A stretch of DNA of 64,000 nucleotides from Marinobacterium nitratireducens (GTDB taxonomy: Bacteria > Pseudomonadota > Gammaproteobacteria > Pseudomonadales > Balneatricaceae), in the NCBI RefSeq assembly GCF_014645375.1, contig NZ_BMLT01000006.1:333399-397398 (forward strand), written 5' to 3'. Both the position numbers and the translations under genes were made by a program. Below the pieces are notes generated by a model. That model searched no databases. It was not told where the DNA came from and saw nothing but the letters and a program-made list of their open reading frames with translations. Positions 39,230-47,537 of this stretch are shown piece after piece (position 1 is the stretch's first letter; the number at the start of each line of letters is the position of its first letter).

Positions 39230-42091
39230 TCAGCTGGCTCCGCTCTCGGCTTTCTCGCCGCGCAGCAGCTGGTGCTGCAGCTGCTCGAAGGAGCGGAACT
39301 GCTGCTGCCATTCGGACGGCTGGCTCACCTTCTCGACCTGCACCGCGGTCACCTTGTACTCGGGGCAGTTGGTGGCCCAGTCCGAGCTGTCGGTGGTGAT
39401 GACGTTGGCGCCGCTGCCCGGGTGGTGGAAGGTGGTGTAAACCACGCCCGGCAGCATGCGGTCGCTGATACGCGCACGCAGTACCGTCTGGCCCGAGCGG
39501 CTGCTGACGCCGAGCCAGTCGCCGTCCTGGATGCCGCGCAGTTCGGCGTCGGACGGATGCACTTCCAGCACGTCCTCGTCATGCCATACCTGGTTGTCGG
39601 TGCGACGGGTCTGGGCGCCGACGTTGTACTGCGACAGGATGCGGCCGGTGGTCAGCAGCAGCGGGAAGCGGCTGGTGGTGCGTTCCTCGGTGGCGACGTA
39701 CTCGGTGATGGCGAACTGGCCGCGACCGATCGGGAAGTCCTCGACGTGCATGGTCGGGGTGCCTTCCGGATACTGGTCGTTGCAGGGCCACTGAATGCTG
39801 CCGAGCTGCTCCAGCTTGTCGTAGCTGACGCCGGTGAAGCTCGGTGTCAGGCCTGCGATCTCGTCCATGATCTCGGACGGATGGGCGTAGTTCATCGGGT
39901 AACCGAGGGCGTTGGCCAGGTCCTGGGTCACTTCCCAGTCTTCCTTGCCGGCGACCGGCGGCATCACCTTGCGCACGCGGTTGATACGGCGCTCGGCGTT
40001 GGTGAAGGTGCCGTTCTTCTCGAGGAAGGTGGAACCCGGCAGCAGCACGTGGGCGAACTTGGCCGTTTCGTTGAGGAAGATATCCTGCACGATCAGGCAC
40101 TCGAGGGACTTGAGCGCCGCCTCGACGTGCTGGGTGTTGGGATCGGACTGAGCGATGTCCTCGCCCTGCACGTACAGCGCCTTGAAGGTGCCGGCGATGG
40201 CGGAATCGAACATGTTGGGGATGCGCAGACCCGGCTCGTCGTCGAGCTTGACGCCCCAGCTCTTTTCGAAGCGCGCGCGGGCGGCGTCGTCGGCGACGTG
40301 CTGGTAGCCCGGCAGTTCGTGCGGGAAGGAGCCCATGTCGCAGGAGCCCTGGACGTTGTTCTGACCGCGCAGCGGGTTGACGCCGACGCCTTCGCGACCG
40401 ATGTTGCCGGTGGCCATCGCCAGGTTCGCGATACCCATGACCATGCTCGAGCCCTGGCTGTGCTCGGTGACGCCGAGGCCGTAGTAGATGGCGCCGTTCG
40501 GGGCCTTGGCGTAGGTGCGGGCGGCGCGGCGGACCTTGTCGGCCGGTACCCCGGTGATCGCTTCGACGGCTTCCGGGGCGTGACGCTCCTCGAGGATGAA
40601 CTCGCGCCAGGCCTGGTAGGCCTTGTCGTCGCAGCGGCTGGCGATGAAGTCCGTGTCTTCGAGGCCTTCGGTGACGATGACGTGCGCCAGTGCATTGACG
40701 ATGGCGACGTTGGTGCCCGGGCGCAGCGGCAGGTGCTGGGCGTCCTTCAGGTGCGGCGTCTTCAGCAGGTCGATGCGGCGCGGATCGATCACGATCAGCT
40801 CGGCGCCCTCGCGCAGACGCTTGCGCATCAGCGAGCCGAATACCGGGTGGGCGTCGGTCGGGTTGGCGCCGATCACGACGATGACGTCGGACTCCATTAC
40901 CGAGTCGAAGGTCTGGGTGCCGGCGGACTCGCCCAGCGTGGTCTTGAGACCGTAGCCGGTCGGCGAGTGGCAGACACGGGCGCAGGTGTCGGTGTTGTTG
41001 TTGCCGAAGGCCGCGCGCACCAGTTTCTGCACCAGGTAGGTTTCCTCGTTGGTGCAACGCGAGGAGGTGATGCCGCCGATGCTCTCGCGGCCGTAGGTGC
41101 CCTGCACCTCCTTCAGACGCTTCGCCGCGAAGGCGATCGCTTCGTCCCAGCTGACTTCGCGCCAGGGGTCGGTGATGGCGTCGCGGATCATCGGCTGCTT
41201 GATGCGGTCCTTGTGGGTGGCGTAGCCGAAGGCGAAACGGCCCTTGACGCAGGAGTGACCGTGGTTGGCGTCACCGCCCTTGTACGGCACCATGCGCACG
41301 ACCTGATCGCCCTTCATCTCGGCCTTGAAGGAACAGCCGACACCGCAGTAGGCGCAGGTGGTCACGACGCTGTGCTCCGGCTGGCCCATGTCGATAACGC
41401 TCTTCTCCATCAGCGTCGAAGTGGGGCAGGCCTGAACGCAGGCGCCGCAGGAGACGCATTCGGAGTCCATGAAGGCCTCGTTCTGTCCCGGCGAGACCTT
41501 GGAGTCGAAACCGCGGCCGTCGATGGTCAGCGCGAAGGTGCCCTGAACCTCCTCGCAGGCGCGCACGCAGCGCGAGCAGACGATGCACTTGCTCGGGTCG
41601 AAACTGAAGTAGGGGTTGGAGTGATCCTTCTCGGCGTCGAGGTGGTTCTCGCCGTCGAAACCGTAACGCACCTCGCGCAGGCCCACGGCGCCTGCCATGT
41701 CCTGCAGCTCGCAGTTACCGTTGGCGGGGCATGTCAGGCAGTCCAGCGGGTGGTCGGAGATGTACAGCTCCATGATGTTGCGACGCAGCCTGGCGAGCTT
41801 GTCGTTCTGTGTCCACACCTTCATGCCGGCCTCGGCCGGAGTGGTGCAGGAGGCCGGCAGACCCCGGCGGTTCTCGATCTGTACCGCGCACAGGCGGCAG
41901 GAACCGAACGCCTCGAGGTTGTCGGAGGCGCAGAGCTTGGGGATGTTGATGTCGGCCATGGCGGCGGCGCGCATCACCGAGGTGCCTTCGGGCACGGTGA
42001 CCTCTACGCCGTCGATCTCCAGCGTGACGAGCTTTTCGGACAGGCTGGCCGGCGTGCCGTAGTCTTTGTTCGGGTCGAAGTATTGCAACAT
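39230..42091 (-). CDS. fdsA: Formate dehydrogenase alpha (molybdopterin) subunit
   Basis: A 953-aa catalytic subunit. The N-terminal 2Fe-2S domain (CASDNLEAFGSCRLCAVQI), a His/Cys cluster (HPLDCLTCPANGNC), two ferredoxin-type 4Fe-4S motifs (CIVCSRCVRAC, CVSCGACVQAC), then the molybdopterin domain with CAYCGVGC and the Mo-ligand Cys in VCHSPTGYGL (Cys, not selenocysteine). The C-terminal dinucleotide-binding domain follows (LLTTGRILSQYNVGAQTRR). Oxidises formate to CO2 in the cytoplasm and passes electrons to FdsBG. GGAGG precedes ATG 42091. Confidence 0.96.
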   Translation of the reverse strand: MLQYFDPNKDYGTPASLSEKLVTLEIDGVEVTVPEGTSVMRAAAMADINIPKLCASDNLEAFGSCRLCAVQIENRRGLPASCTTPAEAGMKVWTQNDKLARLRRNIMELYISDHPLDCLTCPANGNCELQDMAGAVGLREVRYGFDGENHLDAEKDHSNPYFSFDPSKCIVCSRCVRACEEVQGTFALTIDGRGFDSKVSPGQNEAFMDSECVSCGACVQACPTSTLMEKSVIDMGQPEHSVVTTCAYCGVGCSFKAEMKGDQVVRMVPYKGGDANHGHSCVKGRFAFGYATHKDRIKQPMIRDAITDPWREVSWDEAIAFAAKRLKEVQGTYGRESIGGITSSRCTNEETYLVQKLVRAAFGNNNTDTCARVCHSPTGYGLKTTLGESAGTQTFDSVMESDVIVVIGANPTDAHPVFGSLMRKRLREGAELIVIDPRRIDLLKTPHLKDAQHLPLRPGTNVAIVNALAHVIVTEGLEDTDFIASRCDDKAYQAWREFILEERHAPEAVEAITGVPADKVRRAARTYAKAPNGAIYYGLGVTEHSQGSSMVMGIANLAMATGNIGREGVGVNPLRGQNNVQGSCDMGSFPHELPGYQHVADDAARARFEKSWGVKLDDEPGLRIPNMFDSAIAGTFKALYVQGEDIAQSDPNTQHVEAALKSLECLIVQDIFLNETAKFAHVLLPGSTFLEKNGTFTNAERRINRVRKVMPPVAGKEDWEVTQDLANALGYPMNYAHPSEIMDEIAGLTPSFTGVSYDKLEQLGSIQWPCNDQYPEGTPTMHVEDFPIGRGQFAITEYVATEERTTSRFPLLLTTGRILSQYNVGAQTRRTDNQVWHDEDVLEVHPSDAELRGIQDGDWLGVSSRSGQTVLRARISDRMLPGVVYTTFHHPGSGANVITTDSSDWATNCPEYKVTAVQVEKVSQPSEWQQQFRSFEQLQHQLLRGEKAESGAS

Positions 42092-42106
42092 GTCTATGGC
42101 CTCCGC

Positions 42107-43645
42107 TCAGCGCTGAAAGTCGTCGGGAAAGTGTTTCATCGCGCTCTGCACGGGGAAGGGCGTCATGCCGCCCATCGCGCACAATGAGCCGTCCACCATG
42201 GTCTCGCACAGGTCCGTGAGCAGCTCGAGGTTGGCCTCGCGATTCTCGCCCGCACGGATGCGGTCGATAACCTCGACACCGCGGGTCGAGCCAATACGGC
42301 AGGGCGTGCACTTGCCGCAGGATTCGACGGTGCAGAACTCCATCGAGAAGCGCGCCTGCTCGGCCATATCCACAGTATCGTCGAACATCACCACGCCGCC
42401 ATGTCCGAGCACGGCGCCAACCGCGGCAAACGCCTCGTAGTCGAGCGGCAGGTCCCACTGGCTTTCCGGCAGATAGGCGCCGAGCGGGCCGCCGACCTGG
42501 ACCGCGCGCAGCGGGCGTTCCGAGAAGGTGCCGCCACCGAAATCTTCCATCAGCTCGCGCAGGCTGGGGCCGAAGGCGAGCTCGATCAGGCCGCCGCGCT
42601 TGACGTTGCCGGCCAGCTGAAACGGCAGGGTACCGCGCGAGCGACCCCTGCCGTAATCGGCGTAGGCCTGGCCGCCCTGATCGAGGATAAAGGGCACGGC
42701 CGCCAGCGACAGCACGTTGTTGACCACGGTGGGCTGGCCGAACAGACCGACGATGGCCGGCAGCGGCGGCTTGGCGCGCACCAGTCCGCGCTTGCCCTCG
42801 AGGCTCTCGAGCAGCGAGGTCTCCTCGCCGCAGATGTAGGCGCCGGCGCCGAGGCGCACTTCCAGGTGGAAGGTCTTGCCGCTGCCGAGGATATCGTCGC
42901 CGAGGTAACCGGCGGCTTCGGCGCGGGCGATGGCCTCGTTGAAGATGCGCTGCGCCACCGGGTATTCGGAGCGCAGATAGATGTAGCCCTGGGTGGCGCC
43001 GACGGCGAGACCGGCGATGGTCATGCCCTCGATCAGCATGTAGGGATCGCATTCCATCACCAGGCGGTCGGCAAAGGTGCCGGAGTCGCCTTCGTCGGCG
43101 TTGCAGACGATGTATTTCTGCGAGGCTTCAGCGTCGAGTACGGTCTGCCACTTGATGCCGGTGGGGAAGGCGGCGCCGCCACGGCCGCGCAGGCCGGAGG
43201 CCTTGATCTCGTCGACGATGGCCTGGGGCGCGAGATGGAGCGCGTTCTCGAGGCCCTTGAAGCCGTCGTGGGCGCGATAGTCGTCGATCGACACCGGATC
43301 GGTGATTCCGGCGCGGGCGAAGGTCAGGCGCTGCTGCTTCTTGAGGTACGGAATCTCTTCGGTGAGCCCCTGGCACAGCGGGTGGCCGGTCTCGCCAACC
43401 AGCAGGCCGGCGTCGAACAGCGCTTCCACGTCATCTTCATCGACCGGGCCGTAGGCGATGCGGCCGGCCGCGGTTTCCACCTCGACCAGCGGCTCGAGCC
43501 AGAACAGGCCGCGGGAACCATTGCGTACCAGTTCGATCTCGGCGCCACGCTGGCGCGCTTGGGCTTCGATACGGGCGGCAACCTCGTCGGCGCCCATCGC
43601 CAGTGCGGTGGTGTCGCAGGGAACGAAAATCTTCGTGCTCATCAC
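42107..43645 (-). CDS. fdsB: Formate dehydrogenase beta subunit (NuoF-like diaphorase)
   Basis: A 512-aa NuoF-like flavoprotein with an N-terminal thioredoxin-like extension (TKIFVPCDTTALAMGADEV). The NADH/FMN region is ASGLRGRGGAAFPTGIKW and YIVCNADEGDSGTFADR; the 4Fe-4S motif is ESCGKCTPCRIGS. It passes electrons from FdsA to NAD+. ATG 43645 overlaps the fdsG stop (ATGA), and GGAGG lies 7 bases upstream. Confidence 0.95.
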   Translation of the reverse strand: MMSTKIFVPCDTTALAMGADEVAARIEAQARQRGAEIELVRNGSRGLFWLEPLVEVETAAGRIAYGPVDEDDVEALFDAGLLVGETGHPLCQGLTEEIPYLKKQQRLTFARAGITDPVSIDDYRAHDGFKGLENALHLAPQAIVDEIKASGLRGRGGAAFPTGIKWQTVLDAEASQKYIVCNADEGDSGTFADRLVMECDPYMLIEGMTIAGLAVGATQGYIYLRSEYPVAQRIFNEAIARAEAAGYLGDDILGSGKTFHLEVRLGAGAYICGEETSLLESLEGKRGLVRAKPPLPAIVGLFGQPTVVNNVLSLAAVPFILDQGGQAYADYGRGRSRGTLPFQLAGNVKRGGLIELAFGPSLRELMEDFGGGTFSERPLRAVQVGGPLGAYLPESQWDLPLDYEAFAAVGAVLGHGGVVMFDDTVDMAEQARFSMEFCTVESCGKCTPCRIGSTRGVEVIDRIRAGENREANLELLTDLCETMVDGSLCAMGGMTPFPVQSAMKHFPDDFQR

Positions 43646-44142
43646 TTCACCTCCAGCGCGCGGGTGGTCATTTTGTCGACCAGACGGTCGAACTTCTCCG
43701 TCGTGACGCGGCCGTGGATACGGTCGCCGATGCGAACCGAAGGCGCACAGGCGCAGTTGCCGAGACAGTAGACGGCTTCCAGGGTGATCTCGCGATCGCT
43801 GGTGGTCTGGTGGAAGTCGACGCCGAGCCTGGCCTTGGCGTGGGCCTCGAGGTTGCGTCCCCCCATCGACTGGCAGGCTTCGGCACGGCAGATCTGCAGC
43901 GTCTGGCTGCCGGGCGCGGAGGTGCGAAAGTGATGATAGAAGCTGATCACGCCATGTATTTCGGCACGGGTCTGCTGCAGCGACTCGGCGATGATCGACA
44001 CCGCTTCGGACGGGATATAGCCGAACCTGTCCTGGATGGCGTGGAGGATCGGCAGCAGGGCGCCGGGCTTGTGTTTCAGGGCGTCAACTTCGTCCTGAAT
44101 CAGCTGCGGGGTCCACTCGGAGAAACCACTCATTGAGATCAC
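43642..44142 (-). CDS. fdsG: Formate dehydrogenase gamma subunit (NuoE-like)
   Basis: A 166-aa NuoE-like protein: an N-terminal helical domain (GALLPILHAIQDRFGYIPSEAVSIIAESL) and a thioredoxin-fold 2Fe-2S domain with cysteines in CRAEACQSMGG and YCLGNCACAPSVRI. First gene of the operon fdsG-fdsB-fdsA-fdhD-fdsD. AGGTGA precedes ATG 44142. Its 130-bp upstream region is shared with the divergent regulator. Confidence 0.94.
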   Translation of the reverse strand: MISMSGFSEWTPQLIQDEVDALKHKPGALLPILHAIQDRFGYIPSEAVSIIAESLQQTRAEIHGVISFYHHFRTSAPGSQTLQICRAEACQSMGGRNLEAHAKARLGVDFHQTTSDREITLEAVYCLGNCACAPSVRIGDRIHGRVTTEKFDRLVDKMTTRALEVK

Positions 44143-44174
44143 CTGGGCTCTTTGTCGTGCTTTTGGTTTGTTTT

Positions 44175-44212
44175 ATATGCACTCGTGTGCATATTTGTGG
44201 TTATATATCCAC
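44175..44212. promoter_or_regulatory. Operator-like palindromes between fds and its regulator
   Basis: ATATGCAC-TCGT-GTGCATAT (44175-44194, perfect 8-bp arms) is followed by GTGG-TTATATAT-CCAC (44197-44212). A CTTCATATGAAG palindrome (44267-44278) covers the regulator's start codon. The AT-rich TATAT content recalls ModE-type sites. Confidence 0.6.
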
Positions 44213-44272
44213 GTTTATTGGGGGCAAAAGTAGCACCTGTGGTTCAGATTAAAAATATGAAAAAGACTTCAT

Positions 44273-45343
44273 ATGAAGAAAATTCAGATTGAACCGGCCT
44301 GGTCCTTTACCGACGAGGCCGGAAACCGGCTCGATCCCAAGCTGTTCGGACTGCTGCAGGCGGTGCATCAGAGCGGCAAGCTCACCAGTGCCGCCGCGGA
44401 GGCCGGCATTTCGTATCGTCATGCCTGGAACCTGCTCAACAAGTGGGCCGATTTCTTCGGCGTGGAGCTTGTGGAGATGCAAAAGGGGCGGGGAGCGCGG
44501 CTTTCGCCGCTGGGCGACAAGCTGCTCTGGGCCGAGCAGCGCGTCGCGGCGAGGCTGGGGCCGCAGCTCGAGAGTCTGGGGTCGGAGCTGAACCTCGAAA
44601 TCCAGCAATTGCTGGAAGGGGTCAAGCCGGTGCTGCGCATGCATGCCAGTCATGGTTACGCGGTGGCGCTGCTGCCGAAATTCGCCGACGGCTTTCAGCT
44701 CGACCTGCAGTACTGCAGCCCGCAGGAGGCGCTGGCGGCGCTGAATCGCGGCGGTTGCGACATTGCCGGCTTTCATATGCCGACTGCCGCCGTCAGCGGT
44801 CCGCTGACGAAAGGCTATCGTCGTCTGCTGAAGCCGCGCAGTCATCGTATTATCCGTTTCATCACCCGCACCCAGGGACTGATGGTCAGGCCGGGCAATC
44901 CGAAGGCGATCGCGAGCCTGGCCGACCTGGCAAGGGCGGACGTGCGCTTTATCAACCGGCAGAAGGATTCCGGTACCCGGGCGTTGCTCGACGGGCTGAT
45001 CCGGGAGGCGGGCGTGTCATCACGCAGGATACGCGGTTACGAGCTGGAGGAGTTCACCCACTCGGCGGTGGCGGCCTATATCGCGGCCGGTATGGCCGAT
45101 GTCGGCTTCGGTGTCGAAGCGGCGGCCCATCAGTTCGGTCTCGATTTCGTGCCGCTGGCCACGGAGCATTATCTGATGGTGTGCCATCGCCAGGTGCTCA
45201 ACGACCCCAAGGTGCAGCGCCTGATAGAAACGATAGAAGGCGAGGCGTTTCGGCAGGCGGTGTCGCAGCTGCCCGGTTATTCCCCCAGTCGCTGCGGCGA
45301 GGTCTGTGGCGTCGATGAGCTGTTCGCGGAGGAGAATGCTTGA
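44273..45343 (+). CDS. ModE-like HTH regulator with periplasmic-binding-like domain (FdsR-type)
   Basis: A 356-aa regulator. The N terminus has a ModE/LysR-like winged helix (LFGLLQAVHQSGKLTSAAAEAGISYRHAWNLLNKW, then QKGRGARLSPLGDKLL). The rest is a PBP-like domain (LRMHASHGYAVALLPKF, GGCDIAGFHMP, FINRQKDSGTRALLDGLI, GMADVGFGVEAAAHQFGLDF) like those that bind molybdate or small anions. It is divergent from fdsGBA-fdhD-fdsD with palindromes between, so it most likely controls formate dehydrogenase in response to formate, molybdate or Mo-cofactor. Confidence 0.85.
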   Translation: MKKIQIEPAWSFTDEAGNRLDPKLFGLLQAVHQSGKLTSAAAEAGISYRHAWNLLNKWADFFGVELVEMQKGRGARLSPLGDKLLWAEQRVAARLGPQLESLGSELNLEIQQLLEGVKPVLRMHASHGYAVALLPKFADGFQLDLQYCSPQEALAALNRGGCDIAGFHMPTAAVSGPLTKGYRRLLKPRSHRIIRFITRTQGLMVRPGNPKAIASLADLARADVRFINRQKDSGTRALLDGLIREAGVSSRRIRGYELEEFTHSAVAAYIAAGMADVGFGVEAAAHQFGLDFVPLATEHYLMVCHRQVLNDPKVQRLIETIEGEAFRQAVSQLPGYSPSRCGEVCGVDELFAEENA

Positions 45344-45406
45344 CCTTTTGTGTCAATAGATTGACCGGATGCGTTCTTGAGCGCATGGAGGGGACGGTGG
45401 AGAGTG

Positions 45407-45476
45407 GTAAGGCGTAAGGCGTAAGGCGTAAGGCGTAATGCGCAAGGCGTAAGGCGTAAGGCGTAAGGCGTAAGGT
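45407..45476. repeat. Heptad array GTAAGGC
   Basis: About ten head-to-tail GTAAGGC units with one variant unit (GTAATGC) and one substitution (GCAAGGC). It is followed 50 bases later by the inverse-type array at 45528. Confidence 0.9.
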
Positions 45477-45527
45477 GTGTGTAAGGTCATGCCTTGTGCT
45501 CTGGACCCGCCGTCCGCCATGCTGAGA

Positions 45528-45602
45528 ACGCTTAACGCTTAACGCTTAACGCTTAACGCTTAACGCTTAACGCTTAACGCTTAACGCTTAACGCTTAACG
45601 CC
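45528..45602. repeat. Heptad array TTAACGC (GTTAAGC on the minus strand)
   Basis: About ten and a half perfect AACGCTT units immediately before the MBL-hydrolase leader. On the opposite strand the unit reads GTTAAGC, related (5 of 7) to the GTAAGGC array, so the two could pair imperfectly. Confidence 0.95.
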
Positions 45603-45624
45603 CTACAACTCACCAGGTTGCCCC

Positions 45625-46653
45625 ATGAACGCGATACGCGCAGCTTTCACCGAGATTCCCGCCCCCGGAGCCGTGCAGCCGGTTGCTGACGGCATACTCT
45701 GGCTGCGCATGCCGCTGCCGTTCGAGCTCGACCACATCAATCTCTATCTGATTGACGATGGCGACGGCTGGGTGGCGATCGACAGCGGGCTGGTGGGGGA
45801 GGAGACCCGCGGCCACTGGCGGCGCCTGGTCGAGCAGGCGCTTGGGGGGCGGCCTCTCAAGGTGCTGCTGGTTACCCACAGCCACCCGGACCACCTGGGG
45901 TCGGCCGGCTGGCTGTGCCGCGAATACGGTATTCCGCTCTGGATTACGCGGCCGGAGTACCGTGCAGCGCAGGCTCTGCTGGACAGCCGCTCGGCGGACG
46001 CAGCGGAGGATCAGCAGCGCTACTACCGCGCGGTCGGCATGAACAGGGAGCAGACCGAAGCCGTCGCGACGCAGGTGCAGCGCATGGCGTCGGCCTACGA
46101 TGCACTGCCGCCGGTCGGCCGTGTACTCGGGGAGGGCGACGAATTGCAGCTCGGCGGCCGTCGCTGGCAGGTGCGGGTCGCGAAGGGGCACTCGCCGGCG
46201 CACGCGGTGCTGTACTGCCCGGATCTCGGGGTGATGCTGTCGGGCGATCAGGTACTCCCGCGAATCAGTTCCAACGTCGGGCTCTACCAGGACCGCCTCG
46301 ACAGCGACCCGCTCGGACACTGGCTGGAGAGCCTCGAACGGCTGCTGCAGTGGCCCGACGATACCCTGGTGCTGCCGTCCCACAACGAGCCCTTCTTCGG
46401 CCTGCACCGACGCCTGCACGAGCTTCAGGCCGATCACGCCGACAAGCTCGTGCAGCTTGAGGACTTCTGCCGCGAGCCGATGTCCGTGATGGAGCTGGTG
46501 CCGCTCATGTATCCGCGCCGCCTCGGCAGCATGGACCTGCTGCTCGCCGCGGGCGAGTGCCTGGCGCATCTGCACTACCTGATGCAGCGGGGGCGGCTGG
46601 TGCATGAAAGCGACGCAGACGGCGTCTGGCGGTTCAGCTTGCCCTCCGGGTAA
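45625..46653 (+). CDS. MBL-fold metallo-hydrolase
   Basis: A 342-aa metallo-beta-lactamase-fold protein. The metal site HSHPDHLG is at residues 85-92, with a further His in KGHSPAHAVLYC, Asp in LSGDQVLP and His in LPSHNEPFF. It has a C-terminal winged-helix-like tail (HLHYLMQRGRLVHESDADGVWRFSL), as in LACTB2-type hydrolases. It probably hydrolyses a thioester, ester or nucleic acid; I cannot tell which. The long heptad array ends 22 bases upstream of its start. Confidence 0.85.
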   Translation: MNAIRAAFTEIPAPGAVQPVADGILWLRMPLPFELDHINLYLIDDGDGWVAIDSGLVGEETRGHWRRLVEQALGGRPLKVLLVTHSHPDHLGSAGWLCREYGIPLWITRPEYRAAQALLDSRSADAAEDQQRYYRAVGMNREQTEAVATQVQRMASAYDALPPVGRVLGEGDELQLGGRRWQVRVAKGHSPAHAVLYCPDLGVMLSGDQVLPRISSNVGLYQDRLDSDPLGHWLESLERLLQWPDDTLVLPSHNEPFFGLHRRLHELQADHADKLVQLEDFCREPMSVMELVPLMYPRRLGSMDLLLAAGECLAHLHYLMQRGRLVHESDADGVWRFSLPSG

Positions 46654-46689
46654 TCGCCGCCTGGTTGGGTCTGGCGGCGTCTCTGCTGT

Positions 46690-46910
46690 AATTTCAGTGC
46701 GCTGCCGGGGCGTTCGCGCCGCGTAACCCAACAGCCTGCCTGTTGGTGCCGCGTTATATCGCTTTTGTAGGTTGGGCCTAGCGGCGCCCTGCCCGTAAAT
46801 TCCGTGTTCTGCCGGACGTTCGCGCCGCGTAACCCAACACTCGCGATTTCGGGAATGCACCGTGCCGGCTAATACGAATCGATCTGTAATGCGGTCGATA
46901 TGATGGGGTT
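46690..46910. repeat. Diverged inverted copies of the 146-bp repeat family
   Basis: GGCGTTCGCGCCGCGTAACCCAACA occurs at about 46708 and again at 46817. The second is followed by GCACCGTGCCGGCTAATACGAATCGATCTGTAATGCGGTCGAT, the reverse complement of the core of the 37632-38100 repeat with about 85% identity. Fills most of the 363-bp gap 46654-47016. Confidence 0.75.
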
Positions 46911-47016
46911 CGCGATGCCCGGGCCGCGAGGTCAATCATCACGCACCTGCCGTACATCGCTCAGCCCATCCTACGCCACTGGTGGGTGCTGCGGTATACC
47001 GGCGAACAGGGCGACC

Positions 47017-47337
47017 TCAGTCGCTATCCCACATCACATCTTTATGGTCGCGGGCGGCGGCTTCGAGCATCTGCAGCAGCGGATAGGCGCGTTTGGCCAG
47101 TCCGATAGCCGGGCCTTCCTCGTCTTCGTCATCTGAATCTTTCGTTTTTTTGGCGTCCGCCGGTGCAGGCGGGTTCTCGAGTGCCTGCTTCAGTCGCGCC
47201 AGTGCCTCCGGCACGTCGTCGGCGAGGATGGCGCCGGGCACGACAACGCTGTGTCCGCAAAGGCGGATCAGCTGCCCGGCGATATCACCGAGCATGGTGA
47301 TATTGGCATAGGCGGCGGAACTGAAGGTGATGAGCAT
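47017..47337 (-). CDS. DUF1840-family protein
   Basis: A 106-aa protein: MLITFSSAAYANITMLGDIAGQLIRLCGHSVVVPGAI, an acidic low-complexity linker (KKTKDSDDEDEEGPAI) and FAKRAYPLLQML-type (LAKRAYPLLQMLEAAA) end. This is the DUF1840 pattern, function unknown. GGAGAA precedes ATG 47337. Two tight palindromes lie just upstream of its ribosome-binding site. Confidence 0.88.
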   Translation of the reverse strand: MLITFSSAAYANITMLGDIAGQLIRLCGHSVVVPGAILADDVPEALARLKQALENPPAPADAKKTKDSDDEDEEGPAIGLAKRAYPLLQMLEAAARDHKDVMWDSD

Positions 47338-47350
47338 GACGTGGGTTCTC

Positions 47351-47386
47351 CTGGATAACTGTTATCCAGTTTAGACGAAAGTCTAA
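47351..47386 (-). promoter_or_regulatory. Two adjacent perfect palindromes upstream of DUF1840
   Basis: CTGGATAAC-T-GTTATCCAG (9-bp arms) and TTAGAC-GAAA-GTCTAA (6-bp arms with a GAAA loop) lie side by side just before the DUF1840 ribosome-binding site. They could be an operator or a stable mRNA 5' stem-loop pair. Confidence 0.6.
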
Positions 47387-47537
47387 GGCGTGCATGAATC
47401 ACCTCGGTGCTGTCCGTTTATGTCAAGTTTTCGGCTTGATTCGTTATTGTTGGGACGGCCTCAACTGGCGAAACTAGAAAAAACCGGGGTGCGGTGGCAT
47501 GACTTGTCAGGCGCCCGACAGAGGCAGGAGTAAAGCA

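Noticed and set aside
39134..42187. 1017-aa plus-strand ORF antisense to fdsA
   Set aside because: Low-complexity Val/Gly/Ala-rich translation of a GC-rich gene's opposite strand; fdsA on the minus strand has full family motifs.
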